Source: Himantopus leucocephalus (Eukaryota > Chordata > Aves > Charadriiformes > Recurvirostridae). From it: a stretch of 64,000 nucleotides of DNA. Numbering within the stretch: position 1 is the first letter of the stretch; every line of letters begins with the position of its first letter. A model generated the notes under the pieces. The model was not told where the DNA came from. It worked only from the letters and a program-made list of their open reading frames with translations, and did not search any database. The DNA is taken from the NCBI GenBank assembly GCA_003993805.1, contig RSEF01000003.1, positions 39,270,737 through 39,334,736 on the forward strand, read 5' to 3'. Shown piece by piece: positions 45,360-59,674 of this stretch. Both the position numbers and the translations under genes were made by a program.

Positions 45360-48300
45360 CTGGAAAAAAATAGATAAAAGGGTTGTAGAGCATCTGAAGT
45401 TGGAGTTCATGGTAGAAGCTTTGATGTTTGCACTGCCGGGCGCAGCTCCCAGATGACAGAGCTCGGTCTGGTGGATGGGCTGAGACTAAAGTATTACTCC
45501 GAGGATGGGCATTCAATACATTTTATCTTCACACTTTAAACGAGCACTTTTAAAGGTTTGCACTTCTAATTTAGAAGCCTTATCATTACATGAAGCAAAT
45601 TTGCTTTGCCATTAAGTGACATCAGTAAGGACTGATGCATCCTGATACCTGTAGCTAAGCAAGCTGCACACGCTGTAGCTGCTTCGATAACCTGCTTCCT
45701 GCAACACGCATACACATGCCCAGATTATAAATCCAAATATCCCACCCTCCTGACAAACTGGACCTAAAGTGACAAAACCTTTTGTTGTCTGTCTGCTGCT
45801 TTTTGGAACCTGGTCAATGCCTAAAACTCTGTTACAGAATGGTACATTTATTTCAAGTAAGCTTAGTGTTAATTAAGCACGTCAGCGTAGACCCTTTAAT
45901 AGTGAAACAGGGATTCCTGGAGAAGGATGTAAAGAGCCCATCACTCCAAAGGTTCTCCTCATCAGGGGCTGCAAAACAAAAGGGAACAAGCTGGCGGGTA
46001 TCGGAAGGAGCGCACAGAGACCTTTTGCTTACACTTAAACAAGTGCCTGAGTTGGGACAACACTGCTGTAGACAGCGCAAGAGCACCTTTACTTCTTTAA
46101 TCACGAAACCTGGTATGGCTTGTTATGTCCTCAGTGACCGTTTATTAATCCTGCCATGAAAAATTTAAAAAGTCTGCTTGGGACCTGTAGCAAGGGACGT
46201 AAACACAAATAAGCTGGAAATGGTGTTTTTACATTAAACGTATTTCACTCTTCAAATGGAAACGTCTCTAATTAGAAGTCCTTTCAGATATCTTAGAAGC
46301 TTCTTGTCCGTAAATAACAGTAGTCTAGAGAAAAACCTACACATCTAAACCACTATGCACTTAGGGAGCACGAACTGACTGATTTCATCAAGGTTAGTTC
46401 TGGATCTAAACTTTGCACTTGCTGTTGTAAGCTATTTCTTGCTCGACATATTGAAATACAACTTCAGCCGAAAAAGGTTTTGAGGTTGTATCTCTCATGC
46501 AGGCAGTGTTTTTAATGGAATTAGTTCTACGCTTACAGTAAGGCATGTGATTTTCTGAATCTTTCTACTTTCAGCTCCATGTGGTAGTTTTGACTTGTAC
46601 AGCTGTCATAACTCAGCTAAGCTAATGACTCTGAATATTCACATTCTTAATCAGGATTGTTCAAATAACTGCAGGAATAAACACCCCCAAATTTCTCGAT
46701 AAAAAGCTAGTAAAATCTAGGTGAAACAAAATTGCCAAAATCTAAGTCAAAACTAGTATTTACTGATCTGTATCGGCCAGCTAACTTGCTTGAAATCAAA
46801 CTGCAACCATCACGTAGCAAACACTGAGCACCCACATTGCATAGTGTCCTGTTGCTCTGCTAACGTATCCTTGCAAAAGGGATTTGAAGAGCTGCAGGAG
46901 CATCTCCTGGGGATCAGAACAAAACTAAACGCAGCTTGCTGCAAACAGTGACAGCTGGTTGTAAACGTCCAATGAAGCAAACAAACCCACCACTTTGATA
47001 ACACTGGGTATTCCACTAAATACACACTTAGCCACTCTGTCCAATTTCACACTCCCTATACCTTCCAAACTATACCGTGTTGGTACAGGAGCTGTTTATG
47101 CTTAATTTCTTTACTAAAGGTGATTTCAGCGGTGTTGAAATTCAAAAAACAAAGCAAAACTCCCTCACACAAACAAACCCACACCCTTGTACTGTTCTTT
47201 CTTTTGTTTTTAAAGACAGTAGCTTTTCCTCGAGCATCTTCCTCCCAAGGAGTGCAAGAACAAAGGTGGTGTTTGCCGGAGGCAACATCATAGTTTCAGA
47301 CTGGAAAGCCGAGTTGCGCTCACTACTTTGCCATTGATTCCCTTTAACTTGAGGAGGAATGTGACCTTACTGCGTGTCTTGATTTGTAATAAAGACAGCT
47401 TCCAGTCCTTTGTTTCTAGAGTACTTACTGCTTTATAGCAGTAGTGGTAGGGAGGTGTTAACTGGGAAGTGCTCTCTTCAGACAGCCAAGAAAAGAACCC
47501 CAGTGCTGCCCTGCCCATTTGGAGCCTTGAGGCTATGAAATCCTCCTCGTGCATGAGAGCACGTGCACTCAACAACTACCAACTACAGTCTGGATTCAGG
47601 CCCTTAGAATTTAAGTTTCTGCTGATTTCTACATTTGATTCGTAATTTTCCCATTATGCTAGTGTTTCAGTCTGTTTTAAGAACAATCATATGGTCTTTG
47701 AGAGACCCTCTTGCACAAAATTGTTATTACTGGCAGCTAAAGACACGGGTAAGTAGATAAACCCCTTGATCACCATCTCTGCAGCAACAGGATGAGCGTT
47801 GCCCATCGCTGCTGTAGGGCCCGTTCCAGCCCCCAAGGAGGGGCCCTTCCCCGGCGTGCCTCTCCTCGCGCGGTGAGAAGGCTCCAGCTGAAGAGCCACC
47901 ACTTTGGCGCGAGGAACTTCCTCCAGTTCTGGCACCCAGAGAGAAGTCATTTCCAGCTCCTGGGAATTTTACATCAAAACAACACTTTCTACTAGATACC
48001 CACAGGCAGCCCATGCAAATTTCAAAAACGTTACTGGATACAAGCCTTCGTGCGCTCTATTGTAAGGCTCTATATCCTTTCAGATCATGCAAAGGGTGAT
48101 TCAGATAAACTACTGTAAATAGAAAAGTCTTTAATTATGGCAACAGTACTCAATTATGCTTTTCTGTTTTGCAACTTCGCCACCCACTGTGTTACATTTA
48201 GACTGTCCCCTGGAGCAGAGGCAGAAAGATGACACAGCAGGCCACAACTTCACTTTTACCATCTGTATCTATCTCCAGTGCTCAAGTACAGGATTAATAA

Positions 48301-48719
48301 CATTCTTTTCTACAATTCTGGGTCATGATGGATATAAGAGGGAGTAGTTCTAGTTGGTGCAGATCTCGGTCCGTGAATTCCCAAATTCTGTCTACCAGTC
48401 TGCTCTCCCAAAACTGCTGCCAAGCTGGCCCTTGGTCCGCACGCTGGGACTACCAGCTTGCTCTGGTGCATTTAGCTCCCGAGGACAGGCTCTGGGCCCT
48501 CTCACAGTATCTGCTATTACGTGTGACATGTGCAGCACAGCCACACATTCCCATATGCATTGTATCTGGCCTGCCTGCTGATCTCGTAAATGATTCAAGA
48601 TGAGAAATGAACAGCTCCACCCACATTCACTGTACTTCCCATATGTTACAACTGCACATCGATGCCTGCCATCATTTTTACAACTGGGTGACAGAACCTT
48701 CTGCACATTTTGCTAATAC

Positions 48720-48738
48720 GAGTGAGTGAGTGAGTGAG
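48720..48738 (+). repeat. GAGT tetranucleotide repeat
   Basis: There are four perfect GAGT units and one degenerate unit (GAGG). It is a simple microsatellite. Confidence 0.95.
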
Positions 48739-50113
48739 GTTGCATGGTCGCCACGTTCACTTTGGCAACACCACCTACCAGGCAAACACGTACTGTGTCC
48801 CGGGCATCTGAGTGACCACCATATCCTCACCCTCCATTCCAAATGAGATCGGTTTTCTGCCAAAGTGGCAAGATCTGTCCAGTTGGGATGTCAGGTGGCT
48901 GCTCCTCCTTGGCCTGGGTGTGCTGAAGGGCAGGAGCTGACTCCACGCTCTGTCATGTTACTTCAAGGCACAAAGTGAAGACTTATAGCTCTCGAATTGC
49001 GTTACATTTGGACTACTTACAGGACAACCTGGCACTAAGGACTAAGCAATAATATTACCCTTAACGTAATTTTCCATTAACTACTTTAAACCAAAATTCC
49101 TATTTCTATATGGAGGCAGCTTCGGCAGACAAGTGGTTCCACAGAAGGAGAACGAAACTGAGGCATCACAAGCTGTAATGAATGCTTCAAGGTAAAGGTT
49201 TTGCCCTGACCCTCAGTACTTGGAGCTGGTATGTAGCTTTATGTTAGAATGGCTCCAAGCTACCTTGCTACTTTGTGCAGCTACACCCTGCAGAAGACTA
49301 CATCTTACTCCATACAGCAGTAAAATTTGGATCTGAGACTAGGCTATGCTGTAGCCTGCCCAGAAATGAAATGGAAAGGGATAGATAGGCTTTGTTACAT
49401 TTCGACAACTATGGGTAGACAACCACTGCAAGACCCTACAGAAACTATGTGAAACATCAAACATAAAGCAGAGCTTTGGCACCAAGGTGAACTCTACCCA
49501 GCAGAATAGACTTCCATTACATCCAATACCGCAGAGCTGGACTAGCACCCACCGTGTTACTTTTAGATTGTCCCCTCGTCTGCGGCCTACAGACAAAACC
49601 AAAAGCTTCCTTCTTTCTTTTCTACAAAGGCACATTGCCAACGCAGGGGCACCCACAAGGCTCCCGCTGCAAACCCCCTGCCCTGGGGGACTCCCAGCTC
49701 CATTAATCCCAGGCAACTGCGAGCAGCGAAGGGAAAAGCTGATACAACCTGTCAGCCCTCCTCTGGGTTTTAAAGTTGATTTGAAAGAAATTAATATGCA
49801 AAGATCTGTGGGCTGTGTCCACCCACCCAGCAGTGAGGACCAGTCCTTGACATAGCAGAGGCATTAAAAGGTTATTTACTCTTTCAGCACAGTCAGGTTA
49901 CTGATGTAAAGCGTTTCCACTCTACTCCAGTGAGTTGAATTTGCTGAAATGGCGTGATTGGATTGCAGCAACCAGCAGCAGCTAAATCACCAAATCCAAT
50001 AACCATGCTGCATTTACTGGCACACATCTTAATTAGGTTTTAATACAAGTAATCTGATAACTACTTCTGGCCAGCCAGAGCAGAGCTGTCAGAGCTGAAA
50101 GGGCTGTTATTGA

Positions 50114-50283
50114 GCGGCTCGTCCGGCGCGCTGCTGCTGCGGCCGCCTCCCCGCCGAAGCCCCCCATCTGCTGGTTTCCATGGTAATGGAGGGCAGCCCA
50201 TCGTGCCCATCACCCGCCGGACACCCTGTGGCGAGCCCGGGACGCCAGCCGCCCACGGGGGCCACCAGCACCGGGGTCACGGC
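50114..50283. promoter_or_regulatory. CpG-dense patch with RFX-like palindrome
   Basis: About 20 CpG dinucleotides fall within roughly 170 bp (for example ggctcgtccggcgcgctg and cgggacgccagccgccc), in a region where CpG is otherwise sparse. At 50174-50187 it contains GTTTCCATGGTAAT, one base from a perfect palindromic RFX X-box (GTTTCCATGGTAAC). RFX factors drive ciliary genes, and the host gene SDCCAG8 is ciliary. It may be an internal CpG island, alternative promoter or enhancer. No coding sequence is claimed, although frames are open on both strands because GC-rich DNA has few stop codons. Confidence 0.4.
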
Positions 50284-51899
50284 TCTGTGAGTGAGGGGCT
50301 GCTGGGGCTCCTCCTGCCCCCCAAAACTACAAAATCCCAAAGTCACGAGAACGCGTTACGGTGCAGCAAACTGCCTTTATAAAAACATTTCCCTTGTCAG
50401 GATAAGAGCACCAAGCTACTAGTTTCTGAGGCCACTCTCGCGTCACTCATTTGCCGGTAGGTGGACGCAGCGATCTGAGGCTGCTGCTGGTCACAAGGGG
50501 AAAAACCAGGGGCGATGTCGCAGACCCCCGCCATGCTGTGGAGACACTACTGAAGGGGACTCTGCCCCAACATGAAGGCAGTGCCAGACTTGTTTATCAG
50601 CCATTTGCCAATCTCAAATGATTTGAACACAATATGAATTTTCAAAGCAAATACATGTTTAAAAACAAGCTTGTTGCAAAAAGAGGGAGAAAGCCAATTA
50701 GGAAAGAAAGCAAAACCCAGCAAACTTTCCATCAGCAAACTTCTACCTCCTTTTATCAATTTTTTCAGGACATCCTACAAATTTGCTGTCACATACTAAA
50801 GCGATAGGAAGTGTTTTAGTTGTGGTACATAACAGATAGTTAAGTAACCCATTAAAGGATGTTAAATTTGTATACTCAAATACTCAAGAGTTAGGAAATG
50901 CCAGAGTGTAGGTTATCTGTGCACCTCCTTCCCACCCTGGCTCCCACCTCCACTGCTGGTCCCCCAGACAGCCTTGCTGATCTCTTCCCGAGGCAATCAC
51001 CCACCACGACCCTGGCTGAACAGTTTCAGCCTAAACCACAGTTTTGGCAAGCCTAATGAAAGCACAAAGAACTTCAGCACTGTCTTACAACAGGCAGCAT
51101 CATGCAACCTTACATACAAACTCCAGCAATCACAGCCATTTCCTGACACAGATAGAGCTGGCACTGCCTAAGGTAACCTCCTCCTATATATAAATCAATG
51201 ATCAGGCTTGCTTTGCCTATATATGAGGCTCTTGGAAATCCAGACTTGTTGCCATGCAAAGAGCTAAGGTGCTCATGGTGAGCTTGTTTCTGCAGCCACA
51301 ACTGCCCCAGCTGCTGTCACTCCCCATCCCTCTTGCAGGGACAGCAGCATGGGTCCCCTCTGCTTTGTACCTCAACTCTGCTAATTTTCTGTCTTCCCTT
51401 TTCATAGCAGAAGTGATGTTGTCTTTTTCATTAAGGCAGAAAAATTTATATTCACCACCTCTTCATATCTTCAATCAGCTCTGTGGACAACTAGGACATT
51501 TAAACCAGCAGTAAAATTAGTTCTCATATGAGCAACCTACATCTTCATTGTGGTTTGCAGCATTGACAAATTCACACAGTAAATTTGGAGGTAACTAAAT
51601 AAGAGTCTACAAATTTAAAATGCAGACAAACAGCAAATTACCCCCCAAAGTTTCAATATTGTCCTAAATTGCTATTTACTTAAGATCTTGAGCCATAGAT
51701 CAGGACCTTGAGACAACCTTGAGTAATTAGCATCTCAGAGAAGTCCCAATACGCTCCCAAAAAGTAAAGAGGAACATCTATACTACCTATCCTTTAACTG
51801 AACTTCATTCTCCCTTCTAGCTTCAAAAGCAAAACACTATGATCCACCTTTCTCATGTTAATGAAAGAAACAAAGCATAAGAGAAAAAGAATCACACAA

Positions 51900-51900
51900 N
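51900..51900. other. Single N within an A-rich run
   Basis: The N lies in a run of As broken by single Cs. It is a probable homopolymer-related assembly join. Confidence 0.9.
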
Positions 51901-54900
51901 AAAAAAAAACACAAAAAAAAAAAAAAAAAAAAAAAGCTGTAACAGTGAGTAGGAACTAAGGACAGTGAATGAACCTCCTCACTAGAAGTCCTGACTTCTA
52001 ATAGGACACAAGAAGACAGTTTAGGGCACATTAAAACAAGTTTCTGTGGCTTTTCCCACCCTCTGAAATCCCTATCAAAATTCTGTAATAATAAAAGGCC
52101 CAGACTGTCATTTGGTCAGGCAGAGAAGGAATGCAATCTATACCGCTTCTAGCTTAGTAAGGTAAGTACTTGCCCACACTACAGGCAGAACAAACTCATC
52201 CAACTTTAGTTACCATCTGTTAACATGAGGTTAATATCCCTCGCACAGTTTGGAATCGGACACCTAAGAAGAAAATGTCCACATTTCACCATGAAACCCT
52301 TGACCCAGGTGGTTCTTTATTACTTAATCTTTTTTTTTTTTTCTTTAAATGTGTATCAGGTAACCTCTCAATTCATTTTACTAAGGGCAGTCTTAATTTT
52401 TCCACACACTTTTGAAGAAGTGCCTACATTACATCTTCTCCAAGAAGATAACAATCCTCACATGCCATGACAACAATTACAAATAGGGTTTAATTAAAAG
52501 TTTACTTAGCGACAGTAGCTTCCCCTTTGTTTCAGATGTCATCGCTGACTATTAGAATACATCTTCACTTCCACAGCTGACCCAACAGCTTAAACAAATA
52601 GATCATGTAGGAAACCCGACCTGGGATCTATTCCTAGGCTTCTAATAGCTCGTGTCTAACATGCTGAAGAGAACATTATCAGCCTGCTCTTTAGCAGGCG
52701 GTGTAGCAGCTGGGCTTAGCCGATATGATGGCCGCTTTTAGCCCTCCTGGGTTTGGACAGGAAGGAAACAATGAAAGAGAATGGATGGCAGGCCGGAAAA
52801 GATAGGGGTGAAAGCTTCACTAATGTATTTGCGTCTGAATCCCTAGGCTGAAGAGAGGTTTTTCCTCCTTTAAAGGAATTCAAAATAATATAGTCGATGC
52901 TAAGAAGATGAACTCTGGATCAGGTTTGCTCTAGAGAAAAATAGTCCTGGTTGCTATTTTCTGCCTATTGCTGAAAAATGTTTAATAAAACTATTTGCCA
53001 AACCATTTAGGCTGGCTAACAATTTAGAGTGCTGTAAAATACCTTAGGGAAAAAAAAGGAGGCAGGGCTTGCAGCAGATACATAATCATCAGAATCCTCA
53101 ATGTTATAGTCAGACTCTAACTTTTTTTTTTTTTTTAATACGTTCACCTCTGATTTTGTTACATGGTGCACAGAACAGATTTTGCAAAATTTCTCCATTG
53201 GGAGACAGAGCCTTGATAACGTTAAGAGATGTACATCCTCTCAAGGTTTCGAAAGCGGTCCCCTCATGTTTATAAGGATCATTCCACAAGGTACACACAT
53301 GTCATTACTGAAATATTTTTTCCTGCACTTGTTTTACTAGTTGCAACAATTTTTGTCATCGGTTTACATTTTATAAACGTATACTTCATTTTCCTCACTG
53401 CTTCCTCTGATTCTTCTTACTTCTTTCATTACCAGACAAACTTGAACCTTTACAGACTGCTAGTTGGTGTCCACACAAAACAATCACTATATTCGAGTCA
53501 GAGACACTGAGAATTTTTTAATGCAATCTGCCCCATCTGAGCGCTTTCCTTCAGAAACACTTTGCCTTTAAAAAGAAATTCCCAGCATGAACCTCATCAG
53601 AAGCGACATGTAACAGACAGTACATGTGGTGTTTGGGCAGGCAGCAGAGAATTGAAAAAGACGGCTTCACTTTTTCTATCCCATGGCATGTGCAGAAGGT
53701 ACATGTGGCCCAAGCTGACATCAGGCATTTGAAGGAAAAAAAACCTGCTAAAAGCATCAGCTTCTGTTAATTTACTTTGTCAGACATTGTCTTAATTAAA
53801 AAATACTAACGGTAGAAAGGGTAGTGCAGCTGAGCTACAACTGCTTCAGTTGTTTCTGACAGTCGCGATTGCAGACTAACAGAACAGCTTTGGGTTCAGT
53901 CCTGCTGTCCTCCCTCAGCCCAGACTCTAGCTGCAACCAGCAAGGACTGCGCGCTCGCTATTACAGACAGCATAAAGCTCCTGTTCATGCTTATAGCTAT
54001 TAGTACCTGTGTTTCAAAGGTAAACTGTTTCTCACTAGTGACCTTGGGAAGAGGGGCTCAGTAGCGCTGGGTGCAGTCCTGATTTGGTTATCTGCAAGGG
54101 AGTCTTCCCAGTTTAATAACTATATATACCGTAGTCCTTCAAAAATGTTCTTCAACACAAAAAACCCAAGGCTGCTATACTGTATAGTCTGACCACTATG
54201 AAAGTAAGCTATAAAAATATCAAACACAAAGTGCTAAATATCTATGTAGGCGTCACTCATTAGTTCCTTTGCTTAAACCCCATCACCCTTATTTTCCACA
54301 CCAGAGGTGCAAACATGGCCCTCTTTCCAGTTCATTTCAAACAAGTGATTTTGCCTGTAAGCTCTGGCAGGCGATACACATTTGCTTATTTTCAGGGTTC
54401 ACACAGGGTTATTGTGGTTTTCGTAAATTACAGTGAAAGTAATGATAGATGTAAGATTTGTACGGAGTGTAGTTTTATGCTTGTGACATACAAGAGGAGG
54501 AATATGACTTTAAATTGGTGACAGAGATAATTTTACTGTGCAGCACATTCAGATAGATGTTTTCCATACAAGGCCCTGTTGCTCTCTCCACACAGACCAG
54601 ATTGCTTCCATTTGTGAACTTACCAAGTCTGGCCTACTCCCCTTCAAATACAGCCCTATCACACATGTCTATTTCCCAAACTTACTCTGCCTAGGAAACA
54701 AAAATGAGAATAAGGAGCACATCTTAAACGAGGATCTAGAGAAATGGCTGAGAAGCAGGTCAAGGTGGGCAGAGGAGCCTAGGACGTGCATGAGAGGTAG
54801 GGAAGAGCTGTGCTCGGATATGCATGGATATACCCAAGGGACCTGAGGAGGCTTCAGCCTCTCTTTCTCTGTTAGCGCTGGTGGGCCAAGCAAGCGTGCT

Positions 54901-55052
54901 CCTACCTCACAGGGAGCTGCTGCTGGCACGCAACACAGCGCTTCGGACCAGGGCTGTATCCCCGTGGGACCAGCCCCAATCTCCCCAGGTCCCTTGGTAC
55001 ACTGTAGAGCAGTTCTGTGGAGACTGAAGGGAGAGGCATAGCATCAAGGAAA

Positions 55053-55108
55053 ACACCAGCTGGGGGAATGTAACATGGAAACGCCAGCTGGGGGAATGTA
55101 ACATGGAA
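55053..55108 (+). repeat. 28-bp tandem duplication
   Basis: The unit caccagctgggggaatgtaa with its downstream catgga is followed immediately by a second copy differing only by cac to cgc. It is a two-copy minisatellite. Confidence 0.9.
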
Positions 55109-56875
55109 GACCAACTGTAGGGGAGATGGTGAAGGTTACAAAGAAAAATTGGGAAGGGCTTTGGGAAGGGCTGAGAGGAAAGGAGTTTCATCCTGAGAAA
55201 ACAGAGGTTTTCCAGATAATGAGAAAAGCTGGAGGATCTGAGCAGTATTGTCAGCCCACCTTCATGGAGCTCAGCTCTTGTGCGTACAGAGTCCACTTTG
55301 TGTTTTCTTTTGGACTATATTAAAAACACAGTGAATTTGCCTGCAAAGTTAGTGAAAATGGCAATTGCTTAGAAGCACTGAAGGAAAACAGGAAAGCATT
55401 TCACAGAAAACACATCTTAAAAATGTATTAGTACATTATAGAGAGTATTACACTCTCTGTAAGACAGTGGCTATTTCAGGATGTATATATATTAGCCCAA
55501 TTGCACTCTGAACTCACTGCATTGAGCCTAAAGGCTGAACTCAATCATTGCTAGGAAATGCAGGAATTTCATTACTGCTTTAGAGGCAAATATCATTACA
55601 GTTATCTTCAGAATAACCATTAACCCCTCCACAATAAGGAACACGACTGCAACCAGGCAGTTTGGAGACGAGTACGCACACACCCAGACCACAGCCAGTG
55701 GGAAGGGTCAGTTATGCCTTCTGGTGGCAGCAGCTTAGCTTGTGGCTGAGAATAGCTGTTCTAGTGTCTCTGCAATAGCAGCACAGGGCTGTCGGGGGTA
55801 CCACGCAAAATTAGCGCGAACATGGCTCCAGCCCGGCTCTCCTGTGTCACAGCTCAGCACATCAGTCAGCAGTCACTGGACCCTGCACGGGCATCCCACC
55901 CTGGTAAGACTACTGGCACCTTCCAGCAGAAGAATTCATTCTGACCACAACTGCGCACGTGCATGCACAGACTCTTCCATTTCTACTGTATTTTAATTAT
56001 TGTCAAAAATTCTAGCAAAACTATCGGTCTTTTCTTTGCTACAAGTTGAAATAAATGTTATTAATTTCCTTGAGACATCTTCAGCGTAACTGTAAGAAGA
56101 GAAGAGTACTTTTGCCCTTAGATTACATCAAAAGGTCTTGCTTAGTTTTGTTAGGTAAATTATGCTTTTCTCATATTACTTCCCCATGTTTCAGTGGTAA
56201 GCAATCGTAACAGTTTTATGGAACAAATGTTTAAATAAGAAAGCTGAGAAGTCTTGATATGCTTTTGGGAGCTGAACATTCTCACTCACATAAGTCGTCG
56301 GACAATTAAAATTAAGTGCCTGAAATCACTAGCAGTAAATTAAGAAAACAAAGCTGTGTCTCCTTGTTTAAAAATACAACCATGTATTTTTTCCTTCTAA
56401 GTAGGGATACAGAAGACAAACAAGTATGCAAAGTGAGAAGCAAGAGATCCACCTACTATCAGTCAATTACTTGTCTCCGTAGACTTGGTAACCCCTGATG
56501 ATGATGCTGCAGCACAAATATACCATTACTCAAAATTCATTATTGGGAAGCCTACACAGAGAAATGCACATTTCTGAATGAAACGCACACTTTTGCTAAT
56601 GCGCACCATGATGTTGGTGAACTCACACGCTAACACGGCGCAGAAAACGGCCGGGGTTTCTGAAAGACTGTGAAAGCTCAGCAGATGCCCCAAGAGAGCC
56701 CGAGGTCCCCACTGGGGCTCACTGGTCTGACTCACTCCTCCTCGGCAGCCACTGCAAGAGCTTCCAGAGAGATGCTGGTGGTCTTGGCACCGCTCCTGGC
56801 GGACAACTGTCCACCTCACACCTGGCTCAGCCTCGGCTGAGGCGAGGTAATGAACAGGCCGATAAAACGAACCCA

Positions 56876-56897
56876 AGCCTCCCTCCCGAGGGAGGCT
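56876..56897. repeat. GC-rich perfect hairpin (10-bp arms)
   Basis: AGCCTCCCTC, the loop CC, then GAGGGAGGCT. On the minus strand (SDCCAG8 sense) it would form a strong short stem in intronic RNA. Its function is unknown. Confidence 0.85.
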
Positions 56898-59551
56898 ACT
56901 TTTGATCAGTGTTGAGCAACATATGCAGGCTTGAGCAGGGGGGCACGCAGGCAGCTCAGGAAAAAGCCTCTGCTGCTGTAACTAAACTGCAGATTAAGCT
57001 GAGGACTGCTGTTTCCTAAGCTCCAGATAAGGAGCCTTCTGGAGAGCAAGAAAGAAATTAAAGAGAAAAAAAGACCAGTAATTGTACTTTTACTTTTAAG
57101 TTATTGGGAATTTAGCCTATATTAGCGCAGCATTTGTCTCAGTTTAAGATAGTCTATTTTTCAGCACAGATCCTCAGTAGGGATGATGCTTCTGTAGTTA
57201 ATGGTTTGTTTCTAATGTCTCTGAAACCATAACGTTACCTGCTCAGCAAGTATCTACCTATGAATGAATATTTGAGTGTCCCTCATGCTATCTCCGTACG
57301 TAACAATTGCAATATAGGATCATAATGTACTTAAAGTCTCTTCAAATAGAATAATCCTAATTCTATTGAACTCCTTTACTGAAACATCAGATTTTTAATT
57401 TCCTTTGAAACAAACAGTATCAGGGAGATAGTACAGCTGTAAATGCAGTTTTAAGAGGCCTGATTTCATTGAGACATACAGAGGAGTTTAGAGTTCTATT
57501 GTGTGACAGTAGAGAAACGACTAAAACCTATTCTGTTACAGATCTGGACACAAAAGCTTTCATCCTGATCCAGAATAACTCCCATGAGCTGTAATGTGAA
57601 CTACAGAGACTCCTGTAAAGCACATAAAACCTCACCAAGAGCCCAATCCTCTGTCGCTAAAAACAAAAGGAATTTTGCCTTTAATAGGAGCAGGCCCCTT
57701 GTTTGCATAAAAAGCAACTTGTCAAACAGAATACGAATGCCAAGCTGGTACGTTATAGCCACAAGCACAACAGCCCCAATCTTGTTTTTAACTAAGCAAA
57801 TCCCAGAGAGAGCAGTTTTTCCCCAAAATCTGGGCATCGGCTACAAATTCAATGAATCAGTGTCTCGAAGTGTTCACGAAGGATGCAGGAAATTTGCAGA
57901 AGGGCACGAGCTTCCCATTTCAAAGAGAGGGAAACTGTGTGTTTTCATTATAAAAAACGGGCTGTGAAAAAATCCTAAACACACAATAGCTCTCTTTCAA
58001 GTATAAAGTTCAGAATTAGATCTCCCAAGTTTCCCGTACGTTAAAAGAAGAACACAGAATAACGATACAAAAATCCTTCACAAAAAACCAACAAGCAAGG
58101 ATGAAGCAGTACCCGCCTGGGGGCCAATTGCCTCTCCAGCAGCGGTAAGGCTGTTACTAGGCTTGCAGTACCATTTGTTCCATTACACAATCTCCTGAAG
58201 CCTTTTACAGAGAGCTAAAACAACTGCCTGTACCAACACGACACATGGCTTTCCATCCCGACTCTTTGCTAATCCAGACGCTCCAACCATCTTTCTTTAA
58301 GATGCCATATGGTTGGCAGAAGCCTGTAGATCTAGCAGCACATCTGTTTGTATGTTACTTCTCCCCTCCAACTCCCCCCTCCACACCACAAAAGAGAGAG
58401 CAAATAATTATTTAACATGTAACCAGTTAAACTGCATTTAAAGAGGACGGGGATTATTTAGCTCTAGATATTTTAAAAATATAGATTGTCGCAGGAGATC
58501 GTTTGTCTCTCAGTGATTTGAGAAATACAGAGAAACAAAACAAAGAAATGAAAGGCACATGGGCAAAATGATCGCTGCATTTGAATTATTTAAATGACTG
58601 CCATTTCAGACCTTATGCCCGAAGATTCATTTCCCACGTTAGCGTGCCACTGAAGAAGGGACAGAATTTTCTCTCTGCTTTTGTCAGAGGTGAATCAGAC
58701 AAGCAGACTAGGAAACTATAATACACCGAACCATGCTTTGTTAAGCAAGCAGAGTGAGTCTGTATGCTAATGACTCTGCAGGAATACACTGACACACTGA
58801 TTTTTTTTTGGTGTGATGAGCAAAGATTATTGACACTGTTGAAATCCTGGTTGCACTGGCATGCAGGCAACCAGGTTGTCTCTTTAGAATCCAGACGCTA
58901 GGAAGACAGGCTGCAAAAATAATTTTGTTTGTGATGAGTTATCATTTGACCATTTATGACATAATTGACTATAACAGAAAAGAAAATATACACTTTGGAG
59001 CCTGAAATTAAAAAAAAAAAGATGAAGACCATAGAAATTATAACTAAATGCCCCTATAAAACTCTCATCGACCACTCTGTGATGAATAACCATCTCAGTT
59101 AACGAAGGACAGGCAGAGATGGAAATGTGTAAGGACAGACGGCACAACTTTGCAATTCTGTCTGCTGAGGATTTGCAGCACCTTTTGTTCAGAAACACTA
59201 TTTCCTCGTTCAACTTTTCATGCATCAGTAAATTAAGACATCAAAGAGATAAAAGACAACAGCTCTACCTCAAATGCTGCTCACATGTATTGTTCGTGTG
59301 ATTATCTGTGCAGAGGGAAGCAGTATGTAGCATAAGGACCGCGAAGCACATGTGTACATTCTAGCATTTTTCAAGAATAGAAACTAGACATGTATTTGCT
59401 CCAAATAGTCTCCCCACATCAACTCTCCATTGCGATGAGCACAGAACCTCCCTCTGCCTTCACGAAACCAGCCTTCTTTACAATATGGGAATGCCTGTGT
59501 TCAACTAGATAGTGTACAAATTGCTTTTCCCCTCAGGTATTTAGGAGTCAG

Positions 59552-59674
59552 AGTTCCTAAACAAACAATGGGGAGACCATGTCCTACCCTTATAGAAAGG
59601 GCAGACCAATGGNAGTTCCTAAACAAACAATGGGGAGACCGTGTCCTACCCTTATAGAAAGAGCAGACCAGTGT
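59552..59674. repeat. 61-bp duplication across a single N (assembly scar)
   Basis: Positions 59552-59612 are repeated at 59614-59674 around the N at 59613, with three substitutions (for example gaccatg against gaccgtg). The pattern is the same as the other single-N joins. Confidence 0.85.

Noticed and set aside
52575..52630. Plus-strand LTQQLKQIDHVGNP-like reading after a cag
   Set aside because: It looks like a coiled-coil exon but has no donor in frame, lies antisense to SDCCAG8, and stops soon after.
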